From positions 612,001 to 676,000 of the forward strand of contig NZ_CP149933.1 in the NCBI RefSeq assembly GCF_037949795.1: a DNA stretch of 64,000 nt. Reading direction: 5' to 3'. Of this stretch, positions 42,644 to 50,538 are shown in pieces. Each line of letters opens with the position of its first letter. The first letter of the stretch is position 1. This DNA comes from Thioclava sp. GXIMD2076 (GTDB lineage: Bacteria > Pseudomonadota > Alphaproteobacteria > Rhodobacterales > Rhodobacteraceae). Below the pieces are notes generated by a model, which saw only the letters and a list, made by a program, of their open reading frames with translations, was not told the origin of the DNA and did no database searches. A program made the translations under genes and the position numbers.

Positions 42644-43504
42644 ATGACCCAGACAGATGCTTCTTTCGACATTCCCGAGACACTGGCCGCCTGCGCGACC
42701 TCCGTTCTGACCACCGCCGATGCGATGGAAAAGACGGGGCGCTCGCGGGCCTATGCCGCCGAATGGTTCCGCCGCCGCAAAGCGGGCGACCCGATGCCCA
42801 TCGGATCCTGCCCGCCGCCCCTGCAACCCGCCCGCCCCGAGGCCCCTGCCCTGCTCTCGCCGCGCGAGGTGCCGCGCCGGCGTCCGGGCACGACCGCTGG
42901 CCGCAAGGCGCTCCTGCATGCGGTGGCCCATATCGAGCTGAACGCGGTGGACCTGCATTGGGACATCATCGCCCGCTTCACCGATGTCACCATGCCGATC
43001 GGCTTCTATGATGACTGGGTGCAATCGGCGGATGAGGAATCCAAACATTTCCGTTTGATGAGCGCCTGCCTCGAGACCATGGGAAGCTTTTATGGCGAAT
43101 TGCCCGCCCATGCGGGGATGTGGCGCGCCGCCGAGGATACCGCGACCGATCTGATGGGCCGCCTGACCGTCGTGCCGATGGTGCTCGAGGCCCGCGGCCT
43201 TGATGTGACGCCCGGTATGATCGAGGTCTTCCGCAAGGCAGAACAGCCCGATGCCATCGCAGCCCTAGAGACGATCTATGCCGAGGAAGTCGGCCATGTC
43301 GCCTATGGATCGAAATGGTTCAACTTCCTCTGTGGCCGCCATGCCATTGATCCAAAAGACGAATTTCACCGTCTTGTGCGCCATTACTTCCATGGCGCCC
43401 TCAAGCCGCCCTTCAACGAGGAAAAGCGTGCCGATGCGGGCCTGCCACCCGATTTCTACTGGCCGCTGGCCGAGGAGGCAGGCTTCACCCGCGATCTGCC
43501 CTAG
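42644..43504 (+). CDS. DUF455 ferritin-like protein
   Basis: The ATG at 42644 (MTQTDASFDIPETL) is favoured over an upstream non-ATG start at 42590. The 286-residue product has the helical diiron-like pattern AVAHIELNAVDLHWDIIARF, SADEESKHFRLMSACLETMG, and ALETIYAEEVGHVAYGSKWF, with Glu and ExxH residues spaced as in ferritin-like oxidases (PF04305). Some relatives are tRNA-modifying or AurF-like oxygenases; the substrate here is unknown. Its stop overlaps the convergent epimerase-like gene by four bases. Confidence 0.85.
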   Translation: MTQTDASFDIPETLAACATSVLTTADAMEKTGRSRAYAAEWFRRRKAGDPMPIGSCPPPLQPARPEAPALLSPREVPRRRPGTTAGRKALLHAVAHIELNAVDLHWDIIARFTDVTMPIGFYDDWVQSADEESKHFRLMSACLETMGSFYGELPAHAGMWRAAEDTATDLMGRLTVVPMVLEARGLDVTPGMIEVFRKAEQPDAIAALETIYAEEVGHVAYGSKWFNFLCGRHAIDPKDEFHRLVRHYFHGALKPPFNEEKRADAGLPPDFYWPLAEEAGFTRDLP

Positions 43505-44742
43505 GCCGTCGCCCAGGCCTCCAGCCCGTCCTGCAGCCGCGACACTCCTTGGGTGAGCGGGATCAGATCGGCCTGCAGCGCGTGATAGAGATCCGGCTTA
43601 CCCTTGAACTGGCCGTCCGCAGGGCGGCCGGTCTCGTCGAGTTCAGGATACCAACCGCCGCGCTTGCGATCCACCAGATGCGCCTCGGCAAAGGCCCAGA
43701 GCCTGCGATACCATTCCTCGCCCCGTGCAAAGGTGCCCGTTTTCAGGATGGCCGATATCGCGCCGATCCCCTCGCAAACCGGCCACCAATAGCGCGCCTT
43801 GCGGTCCACCTGCCCGTCGAAATCCAGCGTATAGGCAAACCCGCCCTCGCGCCGCCAGGCCAGCCGCAACGCTTCCTCCACAAGGATCCGCGCAGCCTCC
43901 GGCAGGTCCTCGTCCACCCGTCCCCGCAGATCCCAATAGTGCAGCACCAGCCGCGCCCATTCCACCGAATGGCCGGGCGTCGTGCCGCGGGGCCGGAACA
44001 TCGGATCCCCCTCATAGGCGCGGTCCACCGTCCATTCCTCGGTATAATGCTCGGGGATCCGCCAGTTATACTCCGGTGCCAGCCGCCGGATGAACACATC
44101 GATGATCCGCCCCGCCCGCTCCAGATAGGCGCGCTCGCCCGTCGCCTCATAGGCTGCCAGATGCGCCTCGGTCGCATGCATATTGGCGTTCATCCCGCGA
44201 TATTTCGACAGATGCAGCCAATCCTCCGACCAGTCCTCGACAAAGAGCCCCGCGCCCTCGTCCCAGAACCGGCGCTCCAGCACCTCGGCCACATCCCCCA
44301 GCAACCGGTCCGCATCGGGATGCCCTGCCCGCTTGGCGGATGCCGCCGCCAGCAGCACGAACATATGGCCATAGGCCATTTTTGTCCCATTCGTCACGCC
44401 CGAGCGCACCGCCGCGAAGAAGCCCCCGCGCTTGGCATCGCGATGCTCGCGCCACAAGAACCCCATCCCCGCATCAATCATATCGGCACCCTCGGCAAAG
44501 CCGAAAGACAGGCCCAGAGAATAGGAATGGATCAGCCGCGTGGTCGTATGAAGCTCCTGCGGACCGGGGATCGCCCGCCCCTCGTGATCGAGCACCGCAA
44601 ACCGCCCGCGGCCTTTCAGACTGCCCAGAAAGAACCGCAACTGCCGCTCGGCATCCTCGGCCAGCCATGCCTGATGATGCGGGTCGGCCAGCCACGCGCC
44701 ATCGCTCTCCATCATCTCGCGCGGTGCAACAGGATCACACAT
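43501..44742 (-). CDS. N-acylglucosamine 2-epimerase (AGE) family protein
   Basis: The ATG at 44742 overlaps the end of the replication initiator gene by eight bases. The 413-residue product is an (alpha/alpha)6-barrel enzyme, with QELHTTTRLIHSYSLGLSFG, AYGHMFVLLAAASAKRAGHP, NANMHATEAHLAAYEATGER and GHSVEWARLVLHYWDL; the conserved His residues of AGE and mannose isomerase are present. It isomerises or epimerises a sugar such as mannose/fructose. Its close coupling to rep is probably accidental. Confidence 0.88.
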   Translation of the reverse strand: MCDPVAPREMMESDGAWLADPHHQAWLAEDAERQLRFFLGSLKGRGRFAVLDHEGRAIPGPQELHTTTRLIHSYSLGLSFGFAEGADMIDAGMGFLWREHRDAKRGGFFAAVRSGVTNGTKMAYGHMFVLLAAASAKRAGHPDADRLLGDVAEVLERRFWDEGAGLFVEDWSEDWLHLSKYRGMNANMHATEAHLAAYEATGERAYLERAGRIIDVFIRRLAPEYNWRIPEHYTEEWTVDRAYEGDPMFRPRGTTPGHSVEWARLVLHYWDLRGRVDEDLPEAARILVEEALRLAWRREGGFAYTLDFDGQVDRKARYWWPVCEGIGAISAILKTGTFARGEEWYRRLWAFAEAHLVDRKRGGWYPELDETGRPADGQFKGKPDLYHALQADLIPLTQGVSRLQDGLEAWATA

Positions 44743-45928
44743 CGAAGGCATCGGGGGACAGCTCCTTCCAGAAGGCGGCAATAGCGCCGGCATTCAGCGC
44801 CGACATCCAGCCATGACGCTCGAAATCATCCCGCTCGGCCCCTTCGAGCCGCGACAGGAACAGCCGTTTATCGGCATCACGCTGGGTGGGCGTGCGGCTA
44901 GCCGCCAGATCGCGGATCACCGTCAGCTGCCGCACCCGCGCCGACAATGTTGGATCGGGCTCGGGGTTTCGCGGCGAAACCTCCGGCGCATCGGGGCGGT
45001 AATCATCCTTTAACGCCGCGCTCAGATAGCCGATGGCGTTTTTGACTGCGCCCTGCCCCGCCACATAATCCACTTTCTGGCGCACATACTCCTCACCATG
45101 TTCGGTGAGCCATTGCCGCGCCAGCCGGTCCGACACGCCGAGCGCCAGAAGCCGCGCATAGATCGGGCTCTTGCGAAGCCCCTCCCCGTCATCAAGATCG
45201 AGGATCGCCAGCTGCGGGTTCTCGCTGATCCGGAAACGGATCTCCGTCACCGAGCGTCCCATCTTCTTGAATTCCGGCGTCACCATGATGTTGGAGGATT
45301 TGTTCACCTCGGCCACGGCGGGTTTGATGATCTTGGCGTTGAGATGCTTGAACACCTCGTAATAATCGCTATCGGCCACGCCCATCAGTCGCCGGAACAG
45401 ATCGAGGCTCCACCAGCCCGAAGACCCCGTCCGCACGAAGCGGTAGCAATTCTCGTAAAGCGCCAGCGCATGGCCCGAGGTGAACCGCCGCTGGATATTG
45501 AGGTTGATCAGCGCGAACACTTTCGGGTCATTCAGCTTCTCGGCAAGAGCGGGCGAATAGGCATATTCGCACACGCCGCCTTTCAGCTTGGCATAGGACA
45601 GAAGCGAGCTGATCCCCCATTCCTGTTTGCCCTCGCTATCGAGCATGTCCCATTCGGCCACCGTCTCGGCCAATCCGCGCAGGGACTGTTTCAGCGTATC
45701 CATATCGTTCGAGTTATAGCCGATCATCAGGCACAGCGTGCGGGCATCGATCCGGTGCACCTGCTGGCTGATCAGCGTGTCATAGGCATTCAGCAACAGC
45801 ACGTTCGACAGCTTGCGCTGCAACAGTGTCAGCTTGCCCGAGACGTGGATCGCCGCCACATGTTTCTTGACTGCGCCACGGCGCAGGGACCCGCTCAGGT
45901 GGTCCTTCGGAATATCTAGCTCGTTCAT
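44735..45928 (-). CDS. Plasmid replication initiator, Rep_3 (RepA/RepB) type
   Basis: The 397-residue product has two winged-helix domains as in Rep_3 initiators: residues about 30-130 (LTLLQRKLSNVLLLNAYDTL, YNSNDMDTLKQSLRGLAETV) and about 150-250 (FTSGHALALYENCYRFVRTG, WWSLDLFRRLMGVADSDYYE). The C-terminal part (ARLLALGVSDRLARQWLTEH) resembles those of Rhodobacterales plasmid initiators. It is transcribed away from the iteron-containing region at 45929-46506 and divergently from parAB, a layout known for rep-parAB replicons in this order. Confidence 0.88.
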   Translation of the reverse strand: MNELDIPKDHLSGSLRRGAVKKHVAAIHVSGKLTLLQRKLSNVLLLNAYDTLISQQVHRIDARTLCLMIGYNSNDMDTLKQSLRGLAETVAEWDMLDSEGKQEWGISSLLSYAKLKGGVCEYAYSPALAEKLNDPKVFALINLNIQRRFTSGHALALYENCYRFVRTGSSGWWSLDLFRRLMGVADSDYYEVFKHLNAKIIKPAVAEVNKSSNIMVTPEFKKMGRSVTEIRFRISENPQLAILDLDDGEGLRKSPIYARLLALGVSDRLARQWLTEHGEEYVRQKVDYVAGQGAVKNAIGYLSAALKDDYRPDAPEVSPRNPEPDPTLSARVRQLTVIRDLAASRTPTQRDADKRLFLSRLEGAERDDFERHGWMSALNAGAIAAFWKELSPDAFDV

Positions 45929-46053
45929 CCTGCCCGGCCTTTTTCATGCCTTGTGTCGACGGGCAGAGATTCGCCCGCGCTGGTCTGCGATGTAGCCGAT
46001 TATTCGGCCATGAGGTACCCCATGACAACTCTTTTCTTGGCACCTCTGGGCCA

Positions 46054-46070
46054 TCCCGTAAACGGATACC
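46054..46070 (+). repeat. Iteron / partition-site repeat 1
   Basis: TCCCGTAAACGGATACC occurs here and, with no mismatch over all 17 bases, at 49031-49047 downstream of parB. Confidence 0.75.
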
Positions 46071-46133
46071 CGAGGGTCCGCGACGGGGTTTCAGGTACCC
46101 GGCTACAGGAGGGATCTGTGGAAAACCCGAGAT

Positions 46134-46149
46134 CCCGTGAATCGGTACC
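46134..46149 (+). repeat. Iteron repeat 2
   Basis: CCCGTGAATCGGTACC is a variant of the repeat at 46054. A further half-related copy, TCAGGTACCC, lies at 46091-46100. Confidence 0.6.
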
Positions 46150-46165
46150 TTTGAAAATGAGGCAC

Positions 46166-46174
46166 TTATCCACA
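46166..46174 (+). other. DnaA box
   Basis: TTATCCACA matches the DnaA box consensus exactly and lies among the iterons, so host DnaA probably takes part in initiation. Confidence 0.8.
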
Positions 46175-46220
46175 GCCTGAGTCATGATTTGCAACCTGAA
46201 TCTGGCAAAACAGCGTACAT

Positions 46221-46303
46221 CCCTGAGAATCGGAACCCCTAGCACCGGAATCAGGTACCATCCCCCCTGTATCCGGTCTCCCTTCCTCCTGTATAGCGGT
46301 GCC
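46221..46303 (+). repeat. Degenerate iteron block
   Basis: Four related sequences follow one another: CCTGAGAATCGGAACC, CACCGGAATCAGGTACCA, CCTGTATCCGGTCTCC and CCTGTATAGCGGTGCC. They share the CCTGT...CGGT.CC frame and spacing near 21-24 bp, suggesting phased binding of the initiator. Confidence 0.55.
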
Positions 46304-46506
46304 TTACTATGCCTATACCGTTGTTATTAAACGCTCTTTATGCCCATAAAGATTCTTAAAAATATCTAAAAGATTCAAAACACCCGTCTGTATGTCCCCA
46401 AAATCAATATTTTCAGGGATATAGCGCCCTGCACGATTCCCATTGCGCCCATCATGTGCGATAGTTGCCTGGATATCGCGATAAACAGCGAACATGCTGA
46501 GGTTCC

Positions 46507-47922
46507 ATGGCAAGCAAATCTGGTAACGGCAGCCGCACGGATCTGCCCCCGTATTTCAATATAGACCCCGAAGAAGCCGCAAAGAAGCTCTCCGAGAGCA
46601 TCGACACGGCCCGCTTCGCGCGCGCGGCGGCCTTCGCCTCCCGCGGCCGCGACGATCTGGCCCGCCGCGGCTACGCGCCCGATGGCAAGAAGCGCCTGCG
46701 GAAATTCTCGATCTGGGAGATCTGCAAATATCTGATCCCCGTTGCTCCGGCCCATCTCCGGCGTGTGCTCAAGGCCAATCCCGATCTGCCCCAGGGTGAC
46801 GGGGATAGCGGGTCCAAATGGTTCACGCTCGAGGATATTCTCGTCTTGCGTGAGCATTTCGCCGAAGAAGGTGCGCAGAACCGGCAGTATAAACCTTGGC
46901 GCCCTGAAGGTTTACCGGCAAAAGTCGTTGCGGTAGCCAACTTTAAAGGCGGCGTCGGAAAGACCACGACCGCGGCGCATCTGGCTATGTCGGCCGCGCT
47001 TGATGGCTATAAGGTTCTGGTCATCGATCTCGACAGTCAGGGTTCGATGACATCGGTGATGGGGGGGCAGGTGGCCGATGAATGGCAAACAGCGTTCCCG
47101 ATGCTGGCACATGACTATGCCAAGGCGCTGCAGGAGGAAAACCGCATCCGTGAGGCGGGAGGGCAGCCGACCTATCCCCTTGATGAGACTCTGAAAGAAG
47201 CACTGGAGGTTTCGCCGCGAAACCTGATCCAGAAAACGCATTGGCCCAATATCGATCTGATCGGGGCGCAGCTCAACCTCTATTGGGCCGAGTTCCAGGT
47301 CCCGGTCTGGCGGATGCAGCTCCGGAGCTGGCCGCTTTGGGATGCGCTCTCCAACGCACTGGAAGATGGCGGTATTCTGGACGACTACGATCTCGTCTTC
47401 CTCGATACGCCTCCCGCACTCGGGTACCTGACGATCAACGCGCTGGCGGCGGCCGATATTCTTCTGGTGCCGCTCGGGGCATCTTTCCTCGAATTCGACA
47501 GCACGGGGCGGTTTTTCGACATGATCTACTCGACCTTTGCCTCCATCGAGGATGGCGAGAACCGGATGCGTCGTGCTGATGGCCTGCCGGAGATCGGGTT
47601 CGAATGGGATGCGGTGCGTGCGATCGTGACCCGTTTCGACGCAGCCCAGCAGACCGATCTGGCCAATGTCGTGCAGGCCTATTTCGGGGATTTCATGACG
47701 ACCTACCGGCAGGAGGTCACCGCGATGGTGGGGCAGGCGGGCGAGCAGGTCTCCGGGATCTACGAGACCGATTACCGAGATTTCAACCGTGACACCTATA
47801 TCCGCGGCCGGGAAACTTTCGACCGGACATGGGCGGAGGTGAAGGAGGTCATTCTCGGCACATGGTGGCGGGATATGAAGCTGAACGAGGCCGAGCAGAA
47901 TAGCCAGAGCGAGGAGGGCTGA
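46507..47922 (+). CDS. parA: ParA-type partition ATPase
   Basis: GAGG lies five to six bases before the ATG. The 471-residue protein has an N-terminal extension with a MerR/HTH-like segment (KFSIWEICKYLIPVAPAHLR, residues about 66-90) as in type Ia ParA, the deviant Walker A KGGVGKTTTAAHLA at residues 147-160 and Walker A' VLVIDLDSQGSMTS, then FLDTPPALGYLTINALAAAD. The HTH likely represses its own promoter, perhaps at the palindrome 46474-46483. It moves ParB-bound plasmid copies over the nucleoid. Confidence 0.92.
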   Translation: MASKSGNGSRTDLPPYFNIDPEEAAKKLSESIDTARFARAAAFASRGRDDLARRGYAPDGKKRLRKFSIWEICKYLIPVAPAHLRRVLKANPDLPQGDGDSGSKWFTLEDILVLREHFAEEGAQNRQYKPWRPEGLPAKVVAVANFKGGVGKTTTAAHLAMSAALDGYKVLVIDLDSQGSMTSVMGGQVADEWQTAFPMLAHDYAKALQEENRIREAGGQPTYPLDETLKEALEVSPRNLIQKTHWPNIDLIGAQLNLYWAEFQVPVWRMQLRSWPLWDALSNALEDGGILDDYDLVFLDTPPALGYLTINALAAADILLVPLGASFLEFDSTGRFFDMIYSTFASIEDGENRMRRADGLPEIGFEWDAVRAIVTRFDAAQQTDLANVVQAYFGDFMTTYRQEVTAMVGQAGEQVSGIYETDYRDFNRDTYIRGRETFDRTWAEVKEVILGTWWRDMKLNEAEQNSQSEEG

Positions 47923-47924
47923 TC

Positions 47925-49022
47925 ATGGCGAAACGGAGAAAACTGATAGCACCGAGCGCGGATGATCTGAGCCGTCTTGAAGACGAGTTTCGCCGCGAAA
48001 CCTCCTCGCGCAGCTTTACCGCTGCACCGATTGCGCAGGTCGCCGCCGAGACGGCAAGCTCCTATGATCCGCGTCCCGCAGAGGATCGTGAACGGGCCGC
48101 GCGCGACCGTAACGATGCCGAAAGCTTCCGGCAGAAGACGGAAGCGGGGCTTGTTATGCTCGAGATCCCGCTCGAGGAGATCGATGCGGATGCGCTGGTG
48201 CGCGACCGTGTAGTGCTGGATGCCGAGGACATGCAGGAGCTGCAGATGTCGATTGCCGCCAATGGTTTGCGGCTACCGATCGAGGTCTATCCCCTGGCCG
48301 AGGATGGACGGGGCTTCCGCTACGGGCTGTTGTCGGGCTACCGGCGCTTCCGGGCGGTGCAGGCGTTGCTCGAGCTGACCGAAAAGCCCGCCTATACAAA
48401 GATCCGCGCCGTGTTGCGCGACCCCGAGGCGATGGGCGGCACCTTTGCGGCGATGATCGAGGAAAACGAGATCCGCGCCAATCTGAGCCATTTCGAGCGT
48501 GGACGGATCGCGGTGATCGCCAGCCAGCAGGGGGCGTTTGTCAATGTGGAGGCGGCGGTCGATGCGCTGTTCCCGATGGCCTCCAAGGGCAAGCGCTCGA
48601 AAATCCGCTCTTTCGCGCTGATCTTCGAGGAGCTGGGCGACATGCTCCGCTTCCCCGAGCTGATGAAGGAGCGGGACGGGCTGAAGCTGGCAGCGGCCCT
48701 GCGGGGCGGGGCGGAAGCGCGGCTGCGCGATCTGCTTGCGCGTCGCGACCCCGCCAATGCGGCAGACGAGGCGGAGATGGTGCTCGAGGCTCTGGCGCAG
48801 CTGGAGCCGGTGGAGGCCGATCCTGCGCGGGGCGGGCGCCCGAAAAAGCCCGCCGCACGCGCGGAACGGGCGCGCGAGGTGCGCAAGCTGACAAGCGGCA
48901 TCACGCTGAAGACGATATCGGAGGCGAATGGCTGGTCGGTGAAGATCGAGGGCGGGAATGTGGATGGCGAGATGATCGATGCGGTCATGCAAAAGCTGGC
49001 CTATCTGCTGGAAACCCCCTGA
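47925..49022 (+). CDS. parB: ParB-type centromere-binding protein
   Basis: The ATG follows the parA stop by two bases with GAGGAGGG upstream. The 365-residue product has the ParB N-terminal domain with LRLPIEVYPLAEDGRGFRYG and LLSGYRRFRAVQALLEL, then the CTP-binding motif region MIEENEIRANLSHFERGRIA near residue 190, and a long, basic C-terminal part. It binds a parS centromere, for which the repeats at 49031-49171 or in the origin are candidates. Confidence 0.9.
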   Translation: MAKRRKLIAPSADDLSRLEDEFRRETSSRSFTAAPIAQVAAETASSYDPRPAEDRERAARDRNDAESFRQKTEAGLVMLEIPLEEIDADALVRDRVVLDAEDMQELQMSIAANGLRLPIEVYPLAEDGRGFRYGLLSGYRRFRAVQALLELTEKPAYTKIRAVLRDPEAMGGTFAAMIEENEIRANLSHFERGRIAVIASQQGAFVNVEAAVDALFPMASKGKRSKIRSFALIFEELGDMLRFPELMKERDGLKLAAALRGGAEARLRDLLARRDPANAADEAEMVLEALAQLEPVEADPARGGRPKKPAARAERAREVRKLTSGITLKTISEANGWSVKIEGGNVDGEMIDAVMQKLAYLLETP

Positions 49023-49030
49023 ACATCGCT

Positions 49031-49047
49031 TCCCGTAAACGGATACC
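49031..49047 (+). repeat. Copy of the origin repeat downstream of parB
   Basis: TCCCGTAAACGGATACC begins nine bases after the parB stop and is the exact 17-base copy of the sequence at 46054-46070. Confidence 0.75.
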
Positions 49048-49124
49048 TTTGAGGGCTGCCCATCGGGCGGCCCTTCTTGTTTCCGGGCAGGTCGGGGCAG
49101 AAAGAGGCGTGTCCGAGGGCTTGA

Positions 49125-49143
49125 GGCACCCGTTTACGGTGCC
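49125..49143. repeat. Inverted-repeat form of the origin motif
   Basis: GGCACCCGTTTACGGTGCC contains 6-bp arms (GGCACC/GGTGCC) around CGTTTAC; its complement reads GTAAACGGGTGCC, the same core as the neighbouring repeats. Confidence 0.65.
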
Positions 49144-49155
49144 TGCAATATGGCT

Positions 49156-49171
49156 CCTGTAAACGGGTGCC
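49156..49171 (+). repeat. Third downstream origin-type repeat
   Basis: CCTGTAAACGGGTGCC shares the GTAAACGG core and stands in opposite orientation to the 49125 copy, 13 bases away. The pair forms a larger symmetrical site that could be parS. Confidence 0.65.
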
Positions 49172-49201
49172 TATCGGAATATGAGTGCGTAGAAAGAGAA
49201 C

Positions 49202-49228
49202 GCGCCGCAGGCGGCGGGCCTGCGGCGC
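49202..49228 (-). terminator. Terminator of the small gene at 49261
   Basis: GCGCCGCAGG and CCTGCGGCGC form a perfect 10-bp stem with seven-base loop. On the minus strand it is followed by a T-rich tract (TTCTCTTTCT). Confidence 0.65.
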
Positions 49229-49260
49229 GTGTTGGCGTGGGGCTGCTGGCGGGCTGGACC

Positions 49261-49530
49261 TTATTCGAGACTGCCGCCGTCGCGGGCCTCTACCTGCTTC
49301 ATCCGGTAGACCCCTTCGGGCAGGCTGAGCGAGGCGGCAAGCTCGCGCAGTTGCGCATGTGAGAACACGACCCGTTGGACCGAATTCGTCTGTTCATCCA
49401 GCTGCTCGACAACAACACAATCCTCGAAAGATTCGATCTTGATGTCTTCTTGCAGGTAGTCGCGTGGATCATCCCCCTCGTCGACAAGGGTGATCACGGT
49501 AGCGTCAAATTCGTGCTCGATGGTAAACAT
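49261..49530 (-). CDS. Small acidic conserved-type hypothetical protein
   Basis: The 89-residue product starts MFTIEHEFDATVITLVDEGD, contains EDCVVVEQLDEQTNSVQRVV and ends VYRMKQVEARDGGSLE. No signal or membrane segment is seen, and I do not recognise the family. No strong Shine-Dalgarno precedes the ATG. Codon use agrees with its neighbours and a terminator follows, so it is probably a real gene. Confidence 0.6.
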   Translation of the reverse strand: MFTIEHEFDATVITLVDEGDDPRDYLQEDIKIESFEDCVVVEQLDEQTNSVQRVVFSHAQLRELAASLSLPEGVYRMKQVEARDGGSLE

Positions 49531-49690
49531 GGAGAAAGTCTGGCCGATAAAATCGCGACCCGCCAGCAGAAAATTCGGGCGCATACAGGCCTTGTTTACA
49601 AAATGGGCAAAATAGTCAGGGCAGGGCTTTCCACTTCGGAAGAAGCTGGCTAGGCTGAATTTTGCCCAGTTCACGAAAGGACCCGTCCTC

Positions 49691-50464
49691 ATGCGTTTTC
49701 CGGTTTTGCCGCTACCGGCTGTTGCGGCCTGTGTCCTTCTGGCGATGACAGGTGGCGCCGTGACCGGATGCGCACCGGTGACGGGGCAGGGCTCCGATGC
49801 CAGCGACGCGTCGATGCAATTTGCCCCGAGCACGGATCTGCTGCCGCCCGAGGTGGCCGCGAAGAATTTCATGACGGCGGCGCACCGGATGGAGCCGGTG
49901 ATCGAGAGCTATTGCCGCCATCACCAGCTGGCGCAGGTCCATAATTGCGATTTCCGCATCATGGTCGATGACCGCCCCGATCCCGAGCCGAATGCGTTCC
50001 AGACGCTGGACGAGAAAGGGCAGCCGGTGCTGGCCTTCAATCTGACGCTGATCTCGCAGGCGCTCAATCAGGACGAGCTGGCTTTCGTGATGGGGCATGA
50101 GGCGGCGCATCATATTCTGGGCCATCTCGACATGAAGGCCGACGATTCGCAGACGGGGGCCGTCCTGATGGGAACGATCATCGCCTCGCAGGGAGCGTCG
50201 AACCGTCAGGTGCGCAAGGCGCAGACTATCGGAGCCGAGCTGGGCGCGCTGACGCGGGCCAAGGATTACGAGCTGCAGGCCGACAGTCTGGGCGCGGTGT
50301 TGAGCCTGCGGGCGGGCTATCATCCGCTGAAAGGCATCCAGATCTTCAAGCGGATCGATAATCCGGAAGATGACATCATGAGCAGCCATCCCTCCAATGC
50401 CGCGCGCATGGCCAATGTGCGGGCGACGATGTCGCGGTTGAAAAAGCGCAGCTCGGGCGTCTGA
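49691..50464 (+). CDS. M48-family metalloprotease, putative lipoprotein
   Basis: The 257-residue product has a lipoprotein signal peptide with lipobox-like VTGC (Cys near residue 27). The zinc site is FVMGHEAAHHILGHLDMKAD (HExxH), and the third ligand Glu is in AKDYELQADSLGAVLSLRAG. C-terminal DDIMSSHPSNAARMANVRAT is the SHPxxxxR motif of BepA/LoiP-type M48 proteases. It probably acts in the periplasm in outer-membrane or envelope quality control. Confidence 0.88.
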   Translation: MRFPVLPLPAVAACVLLAMTGGAVTGCAPVTGQGSDASDASMQFAPSTDLLPPEVAAKNFMTAAHRMEPVIESYCRHHQLAQVHNCDFRIMVDDRPDPEPNAFQTLDEKGQPVLAFNLTLISQALNQDELAFVMGHEAAHHILGHLDMKADDSQTGAVLMGTIIASQGASNRQVRKAQTIGAELGALTRAKDYELQADSLGAVLSLRAGYHPLKGIQIFKRIDNPEDDIMSSHPSNAARMANVRATMSRLKKRSSGV

Positions 50465-50538
50465 TCGGGGTCCGCATGGACCTTGGTTCGGGGCGGATAT
50501 GCGCTAGATCCTTGGCATAAAAGACAAGGAGTTCGGGC

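Larger units (their letters stand above)
45929..46506. other. Putative replication origin (oriV) between rep and parA
   Basis: This 578-base gap holds a set of degenerate 16-17 bp repeats with core CCnGTnnnCGGnTACC, a perfect DnaA box, an AT-rich tract (about 46305-46430) that could unwind, and palindromes TCTTTATG-CC-CATAAAGA at 46335-46352 and TATCGCGATA at 46474-46483. Initiator, iterons, DnaA box and AT-rich region together mark a theta-type origin. The parA promoter must also lie here. Confidence 0.75.

Noticed and set aside
46054..46303. CRISPR array in the repeat block between rep and parA
   Set aside because: The repeats are only 16-17 bp, degenerate and irregularly spaced, and no cas gene is in the window. 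They fit iterons.
44735..49022. RepABC replicon
   Set aside because: The initiator is of Rep_3 type and lies divergent from parAB. In repABC the three genes are in one operon with RepC last and an antisense RNA between repB and repC.
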